Source: VGPI01 sp964482845 (GTDB lineage Bacteria; Cloacimonadota; Cloacimonadia; Cloacimonadales; Cloacimonadaceae). Taken from it: a stretch of 44,309 nt of DNA. The notes beneath the pieces were generated by a model, which had not been told where the DNA came from, searched no databases, and saw nothing but the letters and a program-made list of their open reading frames with translations. The DNA is taken from assembly GCA_964482845.1 (NCBI GenBank), contig CAYZZE010000004.1, positions 1 through 44,309 of the forward strand, written 5' to 3'. Below, one piece after another: positions 18,801 to 26,549 of this stretch. Each line of letters opens with the position of its first letter. Position 1 is the first letter of the stretch. A program made the translations under genes and the position numbers.

Positions 18801-19660
18801 GCCTTGATCTGATTGGTCGTTGTGCCGATCTGCTCCGTGGTCGCCAAGATCACATTGTATCCTTCGCGGCGTTTCCATTGGATAAAGGGTTGCATGGTAG
18901 TGACAAACATTTGGGGCGTGATTATCACATAGCCCAGCGGATAGCGATTTAATGTCATTCTTGGAGGGGCATAGTTCATCAGAATGGATGAGAATACCGT
19001 CTCGAAAGCAGATGAATAGGTCTTGGCATATAGTTCTTCGGTAGATTGATGGTCAGCGCCCACAAAAGCGATCTCCACTTCCGCTGATGTGACCACTTCG
19101 AGACTACCGGTGCGGGGATTATAACTGATGGGACTAAAGTCGAGCGCAAAGATCCTGACCCCTCTCATCATACCGAGTTCTTCCACTTTGATCAAGGGTT
19201 CAGTCGTCCATTTGTCCTGGTTGTAATAATCCCGATTGATCACGAACGGCATTTGGGAAGGATCCTGGCATTTGGGAACAGGAGGCTGGCGAGGTATGAT
19301 CGGATAGTGCAAGCCGTGCGATGTAAGATTCAGACGCATTTCGTTCTGACCAGTCACCCGTGCCATCACTTGCGCTTGCAGCGGAACGCCAATCAATTGA
19401 CGCAACAGGGGTAGGCGAGGCACGCCCTCGGCGTTGGTGGTGGTATAATCGCGGATATTGATCTCGGTAAATATCCCCTCGGAGGTCTCTATCTGACGGT
19501 ATTGCAATGCATCCACGGAATATCTGACGGTCATCCCGTCCGCAGTATTGCGAAGCAATTGCACTCCGGTGTGTGTTGATGGCAGCCCGATCGTTCCCTG
19601 AAAAGCAAGCAATCCAACGGCAAGCATCACGAGTATCGTTGCAAGGTATATTCTCCTCAT
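15863..19660 (-). CDS. Secreted C25 (gingipain-type) cysteine peptidase with T9SS-style C-terminal domain, paralogue B
   Basis: A 1265-residue paralogue of the downstream gene with the same order: signal peptide (LATILVMLAVGLLAF), propeptide, C25 domain with His in YTAHGSTTSW (about 445) and Cys in GNCCVTSAF (about 478), CARDB/Ig-like repeats (NDGNNNIAEAGETINLDV parallels DDNNNIPEYGEVINLNL in A), the jelly-roll-like module (ISFWRRVSSESNYDFLKFYI), and a sorting domain starting NYPNPFNPETTI. The catalytic cysteine region has two adjacent cysteines, unlike A. The start ATG 19660 follows AAAGGAGAGGAA. Full-length conservation of domain order suggests a tandem duplication that then diverged. A surface-exposed or released endopeptidase is likely; its specificity cannot be read. 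Confidence 0.9.
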   Translation of the reverse strand: MRRIYLATILVMLAVGLLAFQGTIGLPSTHTGVQLLRNTADGMTVRYSVDALQYRQIETSEGIFTEINIRDYTTTNAEGVPRLPLLRQLIGVPLQAQVMARVTGQNEMRLNLTSHGLHYPIIPRQPPVPKCQDPSQMPFVINRDYYNQDKWTTEPLIKVEELGMMRGVRIFALDFSPISYNPRTGSLEVVTSAEVEIAFVGADHQSTEELYAKTYSSAFETVFSSILMNYAPPRMTLNRYPLGYVIITPQMFVTTMQPFIQWKRREGYNVILATTEQIGTTTNQIKAYLQGLWDNATPSHPAPSYLLIVGDTPQVPAWQGNTATGHVTDLTYVRLQGTDFIPEMYFGRFSATNINELIPQIEKSLMHEQYTMPDDSYLANSVLIAGMDSYWAQTHGNGQINYGVNNYFNATQGINPITYMYPQSGTQAAAIVNSVSQGAGFVNYTAHGSTTSWSDPSFTITNINNLQNANKYPVVVGNCCVTSAFNVGLCFAEAWLRAPNKGGVIYIGGTNNTYWDEDYWWAVGHKPPPVAAGSPFIANRTGVYDALFHTHGEPYVEWAPTTGAMVVMGNLAVTMSNSTRINYYWEVYSIMGDPSLVPYMGVPAHNTAVYPDQLFIGVGSANIIAEPYTLVALSMNNVLRGTGFVGLSGNLTLNFTPFDQPGTAQLVMTRSRRRPLIANIEVIPNVGPYVMVQSISVNDGNNNIAEAGETINLDVTFNNVGIQNATNLTATISTQSPYATIINPTVSIAGINSGSTLNMTNAYTLMISPMTPDQTQNQFLFTITDGNNVWTSQRGITVSAPQVAFGNISLVEQNGNGIFESGENIIITVNVTNTGSVTSDGGTMHVVMNYANAYLSQNSFVIPSVPVGVNIPVTFAVTLGTGIPDGEVVPLGIALTAGVQMVNHTLIIPVGMISVGFETGNFSAFPWQNNSPIPWTIVSGIGFVNSGTYAARSGAIGHNGTTELAITLNVGANGNISFWRRVSSESNYDFLKFYIDAVEVGSWSGNQVWAQISYPVLAGQRTFKWVYSKDGSVNSGSDCAWIDDIVFPAAGMGNVPIFFTSTTSLSFDNVPLNSTVSADFVIRNLGTIDLNGSISIPAGFVLSQTGTILPSTYNYIIGGGVNARYTLSYTTSNQHMTINDAIIITSNDPFNPVHSIPVYLQTSVSNDDPSLTPVVTRLEGNYPNPFNPETTISFGLQKAGAVRITLFNLKGQVVRTLVDANLNAGNHRVVWNGTDNNGRRVTSGLYLYRMDAPGYTKTNKMMLMK

Positions 19661-19887
19661 TTCCTCTCCTTTGAGAATCTACGTTCATGTTGTCTATATC
19701 TTCATATACTGTTAAGTAACAACATGTCATGCAAGATGGATGCCCAAATGACAAAAAAAGGACTGATGCGACGCATTCCCGGTTTCCGAAGCTATGTTTT
19801 TAACTGCGCACTACCACAGGATCGCTTCCCCGATAGCGTATCAATAGCGTATCAAATGCCTCAAGACCCGTTAATTAGGAGCGTTTC
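19661..19887. other. Intergenic region upstream of C25 paralogue B with inverted repeat
   Basis: No gene. CATGTTGT (19686-19693) and ACAACATG (19719-19726) form a perfect 8-bp inverted repeat with a 25-bp AT-rich spacer, 26 bp before the start of paralogue B. The position fits an operator or promoter region. A tandem pair of ATAGCGTATCA is at 19833-19854. Confidence 0.35.
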
Positions 19888-20736
19888 TCAGTTCGATTGC
19901 AGCAAGCGTATGATAAATTCCGGCAATGCAAAACTGGCATGATGCAATTCTGCATTGTAAAAATCGAATTTCAGCCTGCTTTCCCGGATCCGTGTTCCAA
20001 CCTGATCATCAAGCGGAGAATACTTTTTGGAAGCTAATTGAAACATCCAGTATCCCGCCTGATAAGTCTGGATCGGCGCCAGATAGGGACAAACCAATGG
20101 AAAGAGATCCTTGAGAGCATGATTCGCCCGTCTGATAACGTGCCTCAAATCTTCGATATATGGGCTTTCTGATTGGATACAAAGGATGCCGTCGTCTTTC
20201 AGAGCCCGGTGGCAATCGGCATAGAAATCGTGATGAAACAGCCCTTCGGCAAAACCGACCGGATCGGTGGAATCGACCAGAATCAGATCGAACCGGGCAT
20301 GATTATTTTTTGTAAAAACGATCCCGTCCTCATACAACAACTGCACCCGGGGATCATTGATACAATCTGTCAGGGACGTGAAATACACCCTTGCCACCCG
20401 GGTCACCATTTCATCGATCTCGACCTGAATGACCCTTTCCACCTTCTCATGCATCAAAACCCGCCGTATCGTCCCACAATCCCCGCCTCCGATGATCAAT
20501 ACTTCCCGTGGCGCTGGATGACTGAACAGCGATGCTTGACTCAACATCTCATGATAGACGAACTCATCTCTTTCAGTGATCATGATGATCCCATCGAGCA
20601 GCATCACCAGACCAAAATCCTCGGTGTCAACGATATCGATCGTCTGATATTGACTGATCTCGTGATATAGGGTTCGTTTCACTTTATAAGTAAGCCCCCG
20701 GCCCGGACTATGCATCTCAGTAAGCCAGAGATTCAT
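19888..20736 (-). CDS. speE: Spermidine synthase (polyamine aminopropyltransferase)
   Basis: Transfers the aminopropyl group of decarboxylated AdoMet to putrescine. The 282-residue protein shows the class I methyltransferase-like fold signatures: LLDGIIMITERDEFVYHEM, the GGGDCGTIRRVL nucleotide loop, VEIDEMV, and the catalytic segment DLILVDSTDPVG, followed by FYADCHRALKDDGI. The start is ATG 20736, one base after the speD stop codon. The frame is open 16 codons further up, but that would overlap speD. The two enzymes are consecutive steps and clearly co-translated. Length and motifs are complete. Confidence 0.95.
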   Translation of the reverse strand: MNLWLTEMHSPGRGLTYKVKRTLYHEISQYQTIDIVDTEDFGLVMLLDGIIMITERDEFVYHEMLSQASLFSHPAPREVLIIGGGDCGTIRRVLMHEKVERVIQVEIDEMVTRVARVYFTSLTDCINDPRVQLLYEDGIVFTKNNHARFDLILVDSTDPVGFAEGLFHHDFYADCHRALKDDGILCIQSESPYIEDLRHVIRRANHALKDLFPLVCPYLAPIQTYQAGYWMFQLASKKYSPLDDQVGTRIRESRLKFDFYNAELHHASFALPEFIIRLLQSN

Positions 20737-20737
20737 C

Positions 20738-21127
20738 TCAATAACCTTCCGGCTTATGAAGCAGTTTATCGCCAGCCGTATCAAAAAGCCCCCGCTTCAG
20801 CTCCATCTGACTGGTCTGCTTACTCTGAAAAGCGGTTTTGAGATAATTGAACAAGATCCACGGTTCGATCGTTTCGCCGCAGGTAAAGATATCCACCGCC
20901 GCATAACCATATTCTGGCCATGTGTGGATGGCGACATGGGATTCGGCGATGACGACCACGCCGCTTACGCCGTAAGGGCTGAAGGAATGGAAGGTATGGG
21001 CTACGACGGTGGCTTTGCCTTCGATGCAGGCCTGAACCATCGCTTCTTCGATGTATTTCTCGTTCTTGAGCAACTCAGGGATGCAGTCATAAAACTCAAC
21101 GAGTATTTGTCTGCCTAATGCTTGCAT
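20738..21127 (-). CDS. speD: S-adenosylmethionine decarboxylase proenzyme
   Basis: Pyruvoyl enzyme making decarboxylated AdoMet for spermidine synthesis. The 129-residue product is the small bacterial class (SpeD1b type). The self-cleavage site is Glu62-Ser63 in AESHVAIHTW. His68 and Cys83 (in DIFTCG) sit at the same numbers as in the Thermotoga maritima enzyme, so processing and catalysis should be intact. The start ATG 21127 follows AAGAGGTGTAAA. It is immediately upstream of speE. A hairpin and a small ORF lie in the 5' region and may regulate it. Confidence 0.95.
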   Translation of the reverse strand: MQALGRQILVEFYDCIPELLKNEKYIEEAMVQACIEGKATVVAHTFHSFSPYGVSGVVVIAESHVAIHTWPEYGYAAVDIFTCGETIEPWILFNYLKTAFQSKQTSQMELKRGLFDTAGDKLLHKPEGY

Positions 21128-21295
21128 TTTACACCTCTTAATGTGTTTGGGGACCGCTTACTGGTCCCGGTGCCTGGAGTGGTTACTGATGCTGCTGATC
21201 AGTGTCTTAGACGCATTGGTTTTCCGGTGTAAGTTCGGTAGTGGAGTCGCCGCCGGATTCTGCCGGAAAACAGGATATGCTTTAAGGACTTGTAG
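21128..21295 (-). promoter_or_regulatory. Structured 5' region of speD-speE
   Basis: Between the 50-codon ORF and speD lie 168 bp without coding signal. GGGACC (21150-21155) and GGTCCC (21163-21168) make a perfect 6-bp stem with a 7-nt loop, about 15 bp upstream of the speD ribosome site. Further imperfect palindromes are near 21190-21210 and 21250-21275. No known riboswitch class is recognised. Confidence 0.35.
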
Positions 21296-21448
21296 TTAAG
21301 AGGTATAAAGAGGTGTCAATGTCGCGGTGAACGCGGAAAGCTCTGCCAATACCTCCTCATCATCCACGACAATCGGATTATTTTTCAGCAGTTCTATGTA
21401 TAACGCCTGCTGCACGTTGTGTATGCGGTAAAAACCTGCTGTCTTCAA
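21296..21448 (-). CDS. Small 50-residue ORF upstream of speD
   Basis: A TTG start at 21448 lies 5 bp after GAGGAG-CCGCC spacing, and the frame reads 50 codons to TAA: it begins (M)KTAGFYRIHNVQQALYIEL, contains the acidic stretch VVDDEEVLAEL and ends TLTPLYTS. It is a plausible soluble, mixed-charge small protein with helix-forming segments. I recognise no family. It could be a real small gene, a leader peptide affecting speD-speE, or chance. The good ribosome site and protein-like composition favour coding. It lies between palindrome copy 3 and speD. Confidence 0.45.
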   Translation of the reverse strand: MKTAGFYRIHNVQQALYIELLKNNPIVVDDEEVLAELSAFTATLTPLYTS

Positions 21449-21782
21449 GGCGGCTCCTCATGATGTTATCGTGGTCGATTTTTTTGGATGCCTTTCGCAT
21501 GTCAATAGATTTTTCCGCCTTTCCTTTCTTTTACCCTGACCTTGTCTCGACAATATGATGTAAATATTTATTATATCAATATATTAACCATTTACCCCTG
21601 CTCTCTCCCTGCTTCATAACCTTAGTATAACCTTACGCTCGTAAGGTTATACTAAGGTTATACTAAGGTTATCAAGCAAGGAGGTAAACTCCCCGAATCA
21701 TACATCGGTCTTTGAAGCATTTGGTCATGATCCAGCTAGCGTCAAGTGGCAAGGATGAGGGAAGTATCTGTCGAAGGGATAT
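21449..21782. other. Intergenic region between prepilin peptidase end and the small ORF
   Basis: Contains palindrome copy 3 (21605-21683) and an AT-rich stretch at about 21548-21590 (TATGATGTAAATATTTATTATATC and on) that could hold a minus-strand promoter for the small ORF and speD-speE. No gene is seen. A CATCGGTCTTTG motif at 21703-21714 resembles the short CAACGGTCTT repeat seen in other gaps. Confidence 0.5.
21605..21683 (-). repeat. 79-bp palindromic element, copy 3 (inverted)
   Basis: Reverse orientation: the two-unit arm comes first on the plus strand. Its reverse complement is identical to copy 2 over all 79 bp, including the single arm mismatch and the central AG. It lies 100 bp downstream of the prepilin peptidase stop and lacks the conserved flank block found beside copies 1, 2 and 4. 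Confidence 0.95.
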
Positions 21783-22526
21783 TTAGATCGTCAGCAAGAG
21801 GTCTTGCACATGATCCTGGACAAAGATCCAGATATAGGAGGAGATGGCAAGAAATGGTCCGAATGCGATGCCGGTCTGCGGATTTCGAATTCTGACGAGA
21901 TAATATATCAGCGCGAGTAATGCCGCCAGGAAGAAGATTAATGGAACATGGACGAAGCCGAAATATGCGCTTATCGCCGCCATCAGCCACAAGTCTCCGC
22001 CACCCACGCCCTCTATCCCCTTGAATCTGAGATAGAGATAATACAGCCCCAGCATCAGCGTAAAGACCACGATAGCAGTGAGAAAGGCATTGATAATGCC
22101 CACGCCGCTTCCGGTGATCAGGGCAAAGGCAAGACCGCTGATCAACAAAGGAATGGAAAGGACATTGAGGATCAAATGATGATACATGTCGATGAAAAAG
22201 ATCGGGATCAAAAAACAGGTTAAAAGGGCAAATTTGTAAAAACGAACGTCATTGAAGCCGAAGCGGAGATAGACGAGGATCAGCAGAATGGGCGTGAGGA
22301 TCTCCACGATCAGGTGATGCCAGCGGATCGGGCTTTGGCAGTATTTGCATTTCCCGCCCAAAGCCAGATAACTCAGGATCGGGATATTGAGCCAGACAGG
22401 GATGCTTATACCACAGGACGAACAGTGGGAAGGGGGCTTGACTATTGAGCGGCCGGCGGGAAGCCGTTCGATCAGCACATTGAAAAAACTGCCCAGCGCA
22501 GCGCCCAGACAGCCAAGTAGGATCAA
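21783..22526 (-). CDS. pilD: Prepilin peptidase (type IV leader peptidase, A24A family)
   Basis: Inner-membrane aspartic protease that cleaves and N-methylates type IV pilin-like leaders. It shows the start of helix 1 with LGSFFNVLIERLP, two CxxC zinc motifs (CSSC and CKYC), the first catalytic aspartate in FIDMYHH, the second in the GGGD motif (GVGGGDLWLMA), and about eight membrane helices. About 247 residues with the TTG start given here. The start is doubtful: the TTG has no ribosome site, whereas AGGAG (22551-22555, overlapping the upstream gene's stop) lies 9 bp before an in-frame CTG at 22541, which would add a more normal hydrophobic N-terminus (LILIPLILLG). The upstream gene's TAG is in the same frame. 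Confidence 0.9.
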   Translation of the reverse strand: MILLGCLGAALGSFFNVLIERLPAGRSIVKPPSHCSSCGISIPVWLNIPILSYLALGGKCKYCQSPIRWHHLIVEILTPILLILVYLRFGFNDVRFYKFALLTCFLIPIFFIDMYHHLILNVLSIPLLISGLAFALITGSGVGIINAFLTAIVVFTLMLGLYYLYLRFKGIEGVGGGDLWLMAAISAYFGFVHVPLIFFLAALLALIYYLVRIRNPQTGIAFGPFLAISSYIWIFVQDHVQDLLLTI

Positions 22527-22553
22527 AGGAATCAGAATCAGCGGAAGATACTC

Positions 22554-23000
22554 CTACCAAGGATGATTCGATTGATATGAGGCATGGTAGGGATCCAGAT
22601 ACTGCTGATAGCGGATTTGGAATGACATGGAATCAGTGGGCTTGTAGTTAAGCGAAAAGCCGGGCAGGATCTTTGATTTGTTATCGTCATTGAACTGGAT
22701 CGAGCTGGCAGTGCTGGCGGTGCCATAATTGACGAAATTGAGGTCAAGATCCAAAGTTAGGCGGGGATTGAACTCATATTTGATATGATTGGTATAACGC
22801 GAGAGATAAAAACCTCCGCCTTGGCTGCTCATTCCTGCCTGAAATCCCATGCTGTGGGACATCTTGAGACGGTTGGAGTTGAGTAGGGAATTAAAACTGC
22901 TGTTACTAAAAGGATTGAGATCGGGTCTGGGCAAATCAAACTGTGCATTCAGTGCCGTTGCCAGGATCATCATAATGGCGAAGCTGCATATACTTTTCAT
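22554..23000 (-). CDS. Small exported protein, probable outer-membrane strand-rich protein, function unknown
   Basis: A 148-residue product with signal peptide KSICSFAIMMILATALNAQ, then an Asn/Ser-rich linker and alternating polar/hydrophobic strands: MSHSMGFQAGMSSQGGGFY, YEFNPRLTLDLDLNFVNYG, GFSLNYKPTDSMSFQIRYQQY. The pattern resembles short barrel or periplasmic sheet proteins seen in the FCB group, but I cannot name a family. The start ATG 23000 follows GAGGAG with 8-bp spacing; the frame is open for 29 codons upstream but without a signal peptide arrangement. It is co-directional with, and directly upstream of, prepilin peptidase, whose ribosome site overlaps this stop codon. Confidence 0.7.
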   Translation of the reverse strand: MKSICSFAIMMILATALNAQFDLPRPDLNPFSNSSFNSLLNSNRLKMSHSMGFQAGMSSQGGGFYLSRYTNHIKYEFNPRLTLDLDLNFVNYGTASTASSIQFNDDNKSKILPGFSLNYKPTDSMSFQIRYQQYLDPYHASYQSNHPW

Positions 23001-23097
23001 TTTATTAACTCCTCGATAAGCCAGTCTGTCATGGCAAATTATTGATCGGGTCATGTAAGGTCTTCCACGGGACAATGTAATGGACACAGGATTGTTG

Positions 23098-24315
23098 TCA
23101 AGTAATACGTTGAGCGAGCAGATCCGCCAGACGCTTGATCCCTTCCCTGATCTGACCGGTAGAGGGATAGGAGAAATTAAGGCGCAGGCAATTGAATTGC
23201 TCTTCTCCCAATGGATAAAACTTACTGCCGGGAATGAAACTCACTTTGTTGTTCCGGGCATCGCAGAAGAGTTCATCACCACTGATATCCGGAGGTAACC
23301 AAAGCCAGAGGAAGATGCCTCCATCGGGCTTTGTCCATCGGATACCTTCGGGCATGTATCGATCCAAACTCTCCAGCATGGTCTGCAGGTAGGGGTTGTA
23401 ATAATTGCAGATAGTGGCGATATGTGAATCCATAAATCCCTTTTCGAGGAATCGAGCCACCGCCCTTTGGGTAACACAATCGGGTGAGATATTCACTTTC
23501 TGTTGCCAGGCACACATCCGGCTGATCAGATCCTTGGCGCCTTTGACGTAGGCAAGGCGGGCTCCTGGTCCCAGGATTTTGGAGAATGAGACGACTTCAG
23601 TGACGATCTCCTGTCCGGGATACATATCATGCCCTATCCGGAAAAGGGTGTGTATCGGTTTACCACTATATCGCAGACGGCTGTATGGATTGTCTTCGAG
23701 GATGGGGAGGTCATTCTGCATACAGAATTCCAACAGTTCTTTCCGGCGCTTAAAACTCATGGAGATCCCGGATGGATTCTGGAAATCGGGGATACTGTAT
23801 AGAAACTTGATCGTTCGCCCTTCTTTGCGGATCTTTTTAAGCGTGTCTTGCAGGACATTCAGATCTATTCCTTCGTTATCCATCGGGATGCCTCGCACTT
23901 CAGCGCCCAAAGCGTCATAAGTAACGATGGAGCCAAGAAAACCGGGGGCTTCGCATAGGATGACATCACCTTCATTGACCAGAGACCGGGCATAATAGTA
24001 GATTGCATTGGTGGCGCCAACGGCGATCAGGAAATGGTCTTTATCAAGATCAAGATAATTATCCCATTTGCGCAGTTCATCCTTGAGGATGTCGTCTCCC
24101 TCGCTGGAACCATACTGCAAGACGTCGTAACCCTCATCCTGAACGGCGCTGTGATATAGATCAGCAAGAAATTGCTTGGGAAAGGTAGTCGCAGCCGGAA
24201 AACCACCGGCAAACGAGATCAAGCCAGGAATGTTTTTTGTGGATGCGACCAGTTCACGAATCAGTGATGAACGCATGGATGCAGTTCGATGGGAGAATAG
24301 ATTCTGGTAATTCAT
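23098..24315 (-). CDS. PLP-dependent aminotransferase, class I/II, LysN/MocR-like
   Basis: Fold-type I aminotransferase of 405 residues resembling 2-aminoadipate/aromatic aminotransferases: ISFAGGFPAATTFP near the N-terminus, LQYGSSEGDDILKDEL, the substrate/cofactor loop DFQNPSG, EDNPYSRLRYSG with the conserved Asp and Tyr, and the PLP lysine in SFSKILGPGARLAYV. There is no N-terminal GntR domain, so it is an enzyme and not a MocR regulator. The start ATG 24315 has GAGG 5 bp upstream; a GTG two codons earlier overlaps that site and is rejected. Substrate cannot be fixed from sequence (branched-chain, aromatic or aminoadipate are typical). It follows asnS by 93 bp. Confidence 0.88.
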   Translation of the reverse strand: MNYQNLFSHRTASMRSSLIRELVASTKNIPGLISFAGGFPAATTFPKQFLADLYHSAVQDEGYDVLQYGSSEGDDILKDELRKWDNYLDLDKDHFLIAVGATNAIYYYARSLVNEGDVILCEAPGFLGSIVTYDALGAEVRGIPMDNEGIDLNVLQDTLKKIRKEGRTIKFLYSIPDFQNPSGISMSFKRRKELLEFCMQNDLPILEDNPYSRLRYSGKPIHTLFRIGHDMYPGQEIVTEVVSFSKILGPGARLAYVKGAKDLISRMCAWQQKVNISPDCVTQRAVARFLEKGFMDSHIATICNYYNPYLQTMLESLDRYMPEGIRWTKPDGGIFLWLWLPPDISGDELFCDARNNKVSFIPGSKFYPLGEEQFNCLRLNFSYPSTGQIREGIKRLADLLAQRIT

Positions 24316-24408
24316 TTTCACCTCAGGTCTTCGTTGGTGCGGAGATTGATCTGCCCGTCATTGATGATGAGTTTCGCCATCATTGCCATAAGATCGGGTT
24401 AGACGAGA

Positions 24409-25552
24409 TCAAGGATAAATCCGGTAAATCATTCTGGGGAAGGGAATCGTTTCGCGGATATGGTGGATACCGCTCATCCAGGCGATCAGCCGTTCCAAGC
24501 CGATCCCGAATCCGCTGTGTGGAACCGAGCCGAATCTTCGCAAGTCTAAAAACCATTGATAAGGCTCAATCGGCATATTCTCTGCTTTCATTCTTTCCAG
24601 GAGCAGGTCATGATCATCCTCACGCTGAGAACCGCCGATGATCTCACCAAATCCTTCCGGGGCGATCAGATCGTTGCCCAAAACCAATTCGCGATTTTCG
24701 GGGTCACGCTTCATATAGAATCCCTTGATCTCTTTTGGCCAACGTTCAATAAAGACGGGCACATCAGAATCCTGAGTGATCAGGACCTCATCCTGGGCTC
24801 CCAGATCGCTGTGGCCGGTTATCTCAGAGCCCTGGGCCTGCAAAATGGTGATCGCTTCGGCATGGGTCATACGTTTGAATGAGGCATCTGCTTTTTTTAG
24901 TTTTTCGGTATCTCTATCCAGGATCTGGAGTTCACCTGCGCATTTATCCAGAACGATTCTGATCACATGGCGGATGAGTGCTTCCTGGATCTGCATGTTT
25001 TCCTCATGTTCCACGTATGCGGCTTCTGCGTCCATCATCCAGAATTCGGTTAAATGCTTACGGGTCTTGGAGCGTTCGGCACGAAAGACGGGACCAAAGT
25101 CATAGACGCGTCCCAAGCTCATGATACCGGTTTCCAGATACAACTGCCCGGATTGGGAGAGATATGCCTTGCCTTCATCAAAGTAGTCGAGTTCAAAGAG
25201 AGTGGTAGTCCCCTCACAGGCATTGGGAGTGAGAATAGGAGAATCAAAGCGGTAAAAACCGTTACCATTAAGATATTCGCAAATAGCGAAATAGACCGTG
25301 TGCCGGATACGCAAGATCGCCCACTGTTTGGATGATCGAAGCCAGAGATGTCGGTTGGTTAGGAGGAAATCCGGTCCGTGCTCTTTTTTGCTGATCGGGT
25401 ATTCTCCAGCATATTGGACTACTTCGATACTTCTGATATTGATTTCATATTGCCCAGCCAGTTTCTCATGCGCTTTGGGGATACCGGTAATGATGAGGGA
25501 TGATTCGAGAGTGAGCCGTTTGGCTTTTTCGAAATTTTCCTCTCCAAGATCG
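24409..25552 (-). CDS. asnS: Asparaginyl-tRNA synthetase, 5' end lost in assembly gap
   Basis: Class IIb synthetase that charges tRNA-Asn. About 380 C-terminal residues are visible. They contain the end of the anticodon-binding OB fold (SSLIITGIPKAHEK ... IEVVQYAGEYP), motif 2 (FRAERSKTRKHLTEFWMMDAE region) and motif 3 (GFGIGLERLIAWMSG). The WMMDAE segment, the lack of an AspRS-type insertion and the substrate-pocket residues favour AsnRS over AspRS. Roughly the first 50 residues and the start codon fall in the N run. The oxidoreductase gene lies upstream on the same strand. No T-box leader can be assessed because of the gap. Confidence 0.9.
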
Positions 25553-25652
25553 NNNNNNNNNNNNNNNNNNNNNNNNNNNNNNNNNNNNNNNNNNNNNNNN
25601 NNNNNNNNNNNNNNNNNNNNNNNNNNNNNNNNNNNNNNNNNNNNNNNNNNNN
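25553..25652. other. Assembly gap (100 N)
   Basis: Exactly 100 N, the usual placeholder for a scaffold gap of unknown size. It must replace the first part of asnS and the last part of the oxidoreductase gene. By family lengths these need about 240 bp or more in total, so the real gap is probably longer than 100 bp. Confidence 0.98.
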
Positions 25653-26545
25653 GTGCCGGAATTGAGACATTGGACAAAGGATTCGAGCTCAACGCTCAAG
25701 GCATCATGGGGGCAGTCTGAGACGTTGAATTCAGTTCTGTCAACGAGTTGCTCCGGCTTGATATCAGGGTTGCCCATCATCATCAAGGGCAAAAGTTGTC
25801 CAATATCGGCGGATTTTTTGATCAATGTAGCATGCTTGGTCTGAAAATCAAGTGAGATATAGTTATCACGCTGGAAGATCCTCAATTTGCGTTCCTGCTT
25901 AAATGCCACCCGGCTGGAAGTGACATTGGCGATAGCGCCATTGGCAAATTGGAGCCGGGCATTGGCGATATCGATGCTGGAAGTGAAGATGCCCACTCCG
26001 TTGGCACGGATCTCAGTGATCGGACTTTTAATAAAACTCAGGACAAGATCGATGTCATGGATCATCAAATCGAGCACGACCGGAACGTCTGTGCCACGGT
26101 GATGAAAAAAAGAGATCCGGTGGGACTCAATAAACATCGGTTCCTTGATCTCGCTTTCCACTTCCAGGATGACGGGATTGAACCGTTCAATATGGCCTAC
26201 CTGGATAGTGAGGCCTTTTTGTTCTGCGAGATTTACCAGTTCTTCCGCTTCTGCCAGTTCTGATGTGATCGGTTTTTCCAAAAAGACGTGCTTACCTGCC
26301 ATAAGAGCCGTTTTGGCCAGATCATAGTGCCATGTAGTGGTTGCTGCAATATCGACGGCATCAATATCAGACAAAAGTGCGTCATAGGAGGGATAACGGG
26401 CAACACTGAGGTCATTTGATATTTGTTGCGCGCGCGCTTGATTCCGATCGTAAATGCCGATCAGTTTACATCCCTTGATGTTGAGGAATTTGCGGGCATG
26501 ATGCTGCCCCAGATGACCTACTCCGACTACTCCAATACGAATCAT
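25653..26545 (-). CDS. Gfo/Idh/MocA-family NAD(P)-dependent oxidoreductase, 3' end lost in gap
   Basis: Rossmann-fold dehydrogenase: IRIGVVGVGHLGQHHARKF at the N-terminus, AATTTWHYDLAKTALMAGKH, the EKPI motif (HVFLEKPITSELAEA) with the catalytic lysine, and the second-domain sequence LDLMIHDIDLVLSFI with the H-D pair typical of the family. About 297 residues are visible; the family usually has 310-340. The substrate is unknown. Members with this length often act on UDP-sugars or inositol-type substrates. The start ATG 26545 lies 4 bp after the threonine dehydrogenase gene, so the two are one transcription unit. Confidence 0.85.
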
Positions 26546-26549
26546 ACGG

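Noticed and set aside
19833..19854. Tandem 11-bp repeat ATAGCGTATCA
   Set aside because: Only two copies with no relation to the 11-bp units of the palindrome; most likely a local slippage event.
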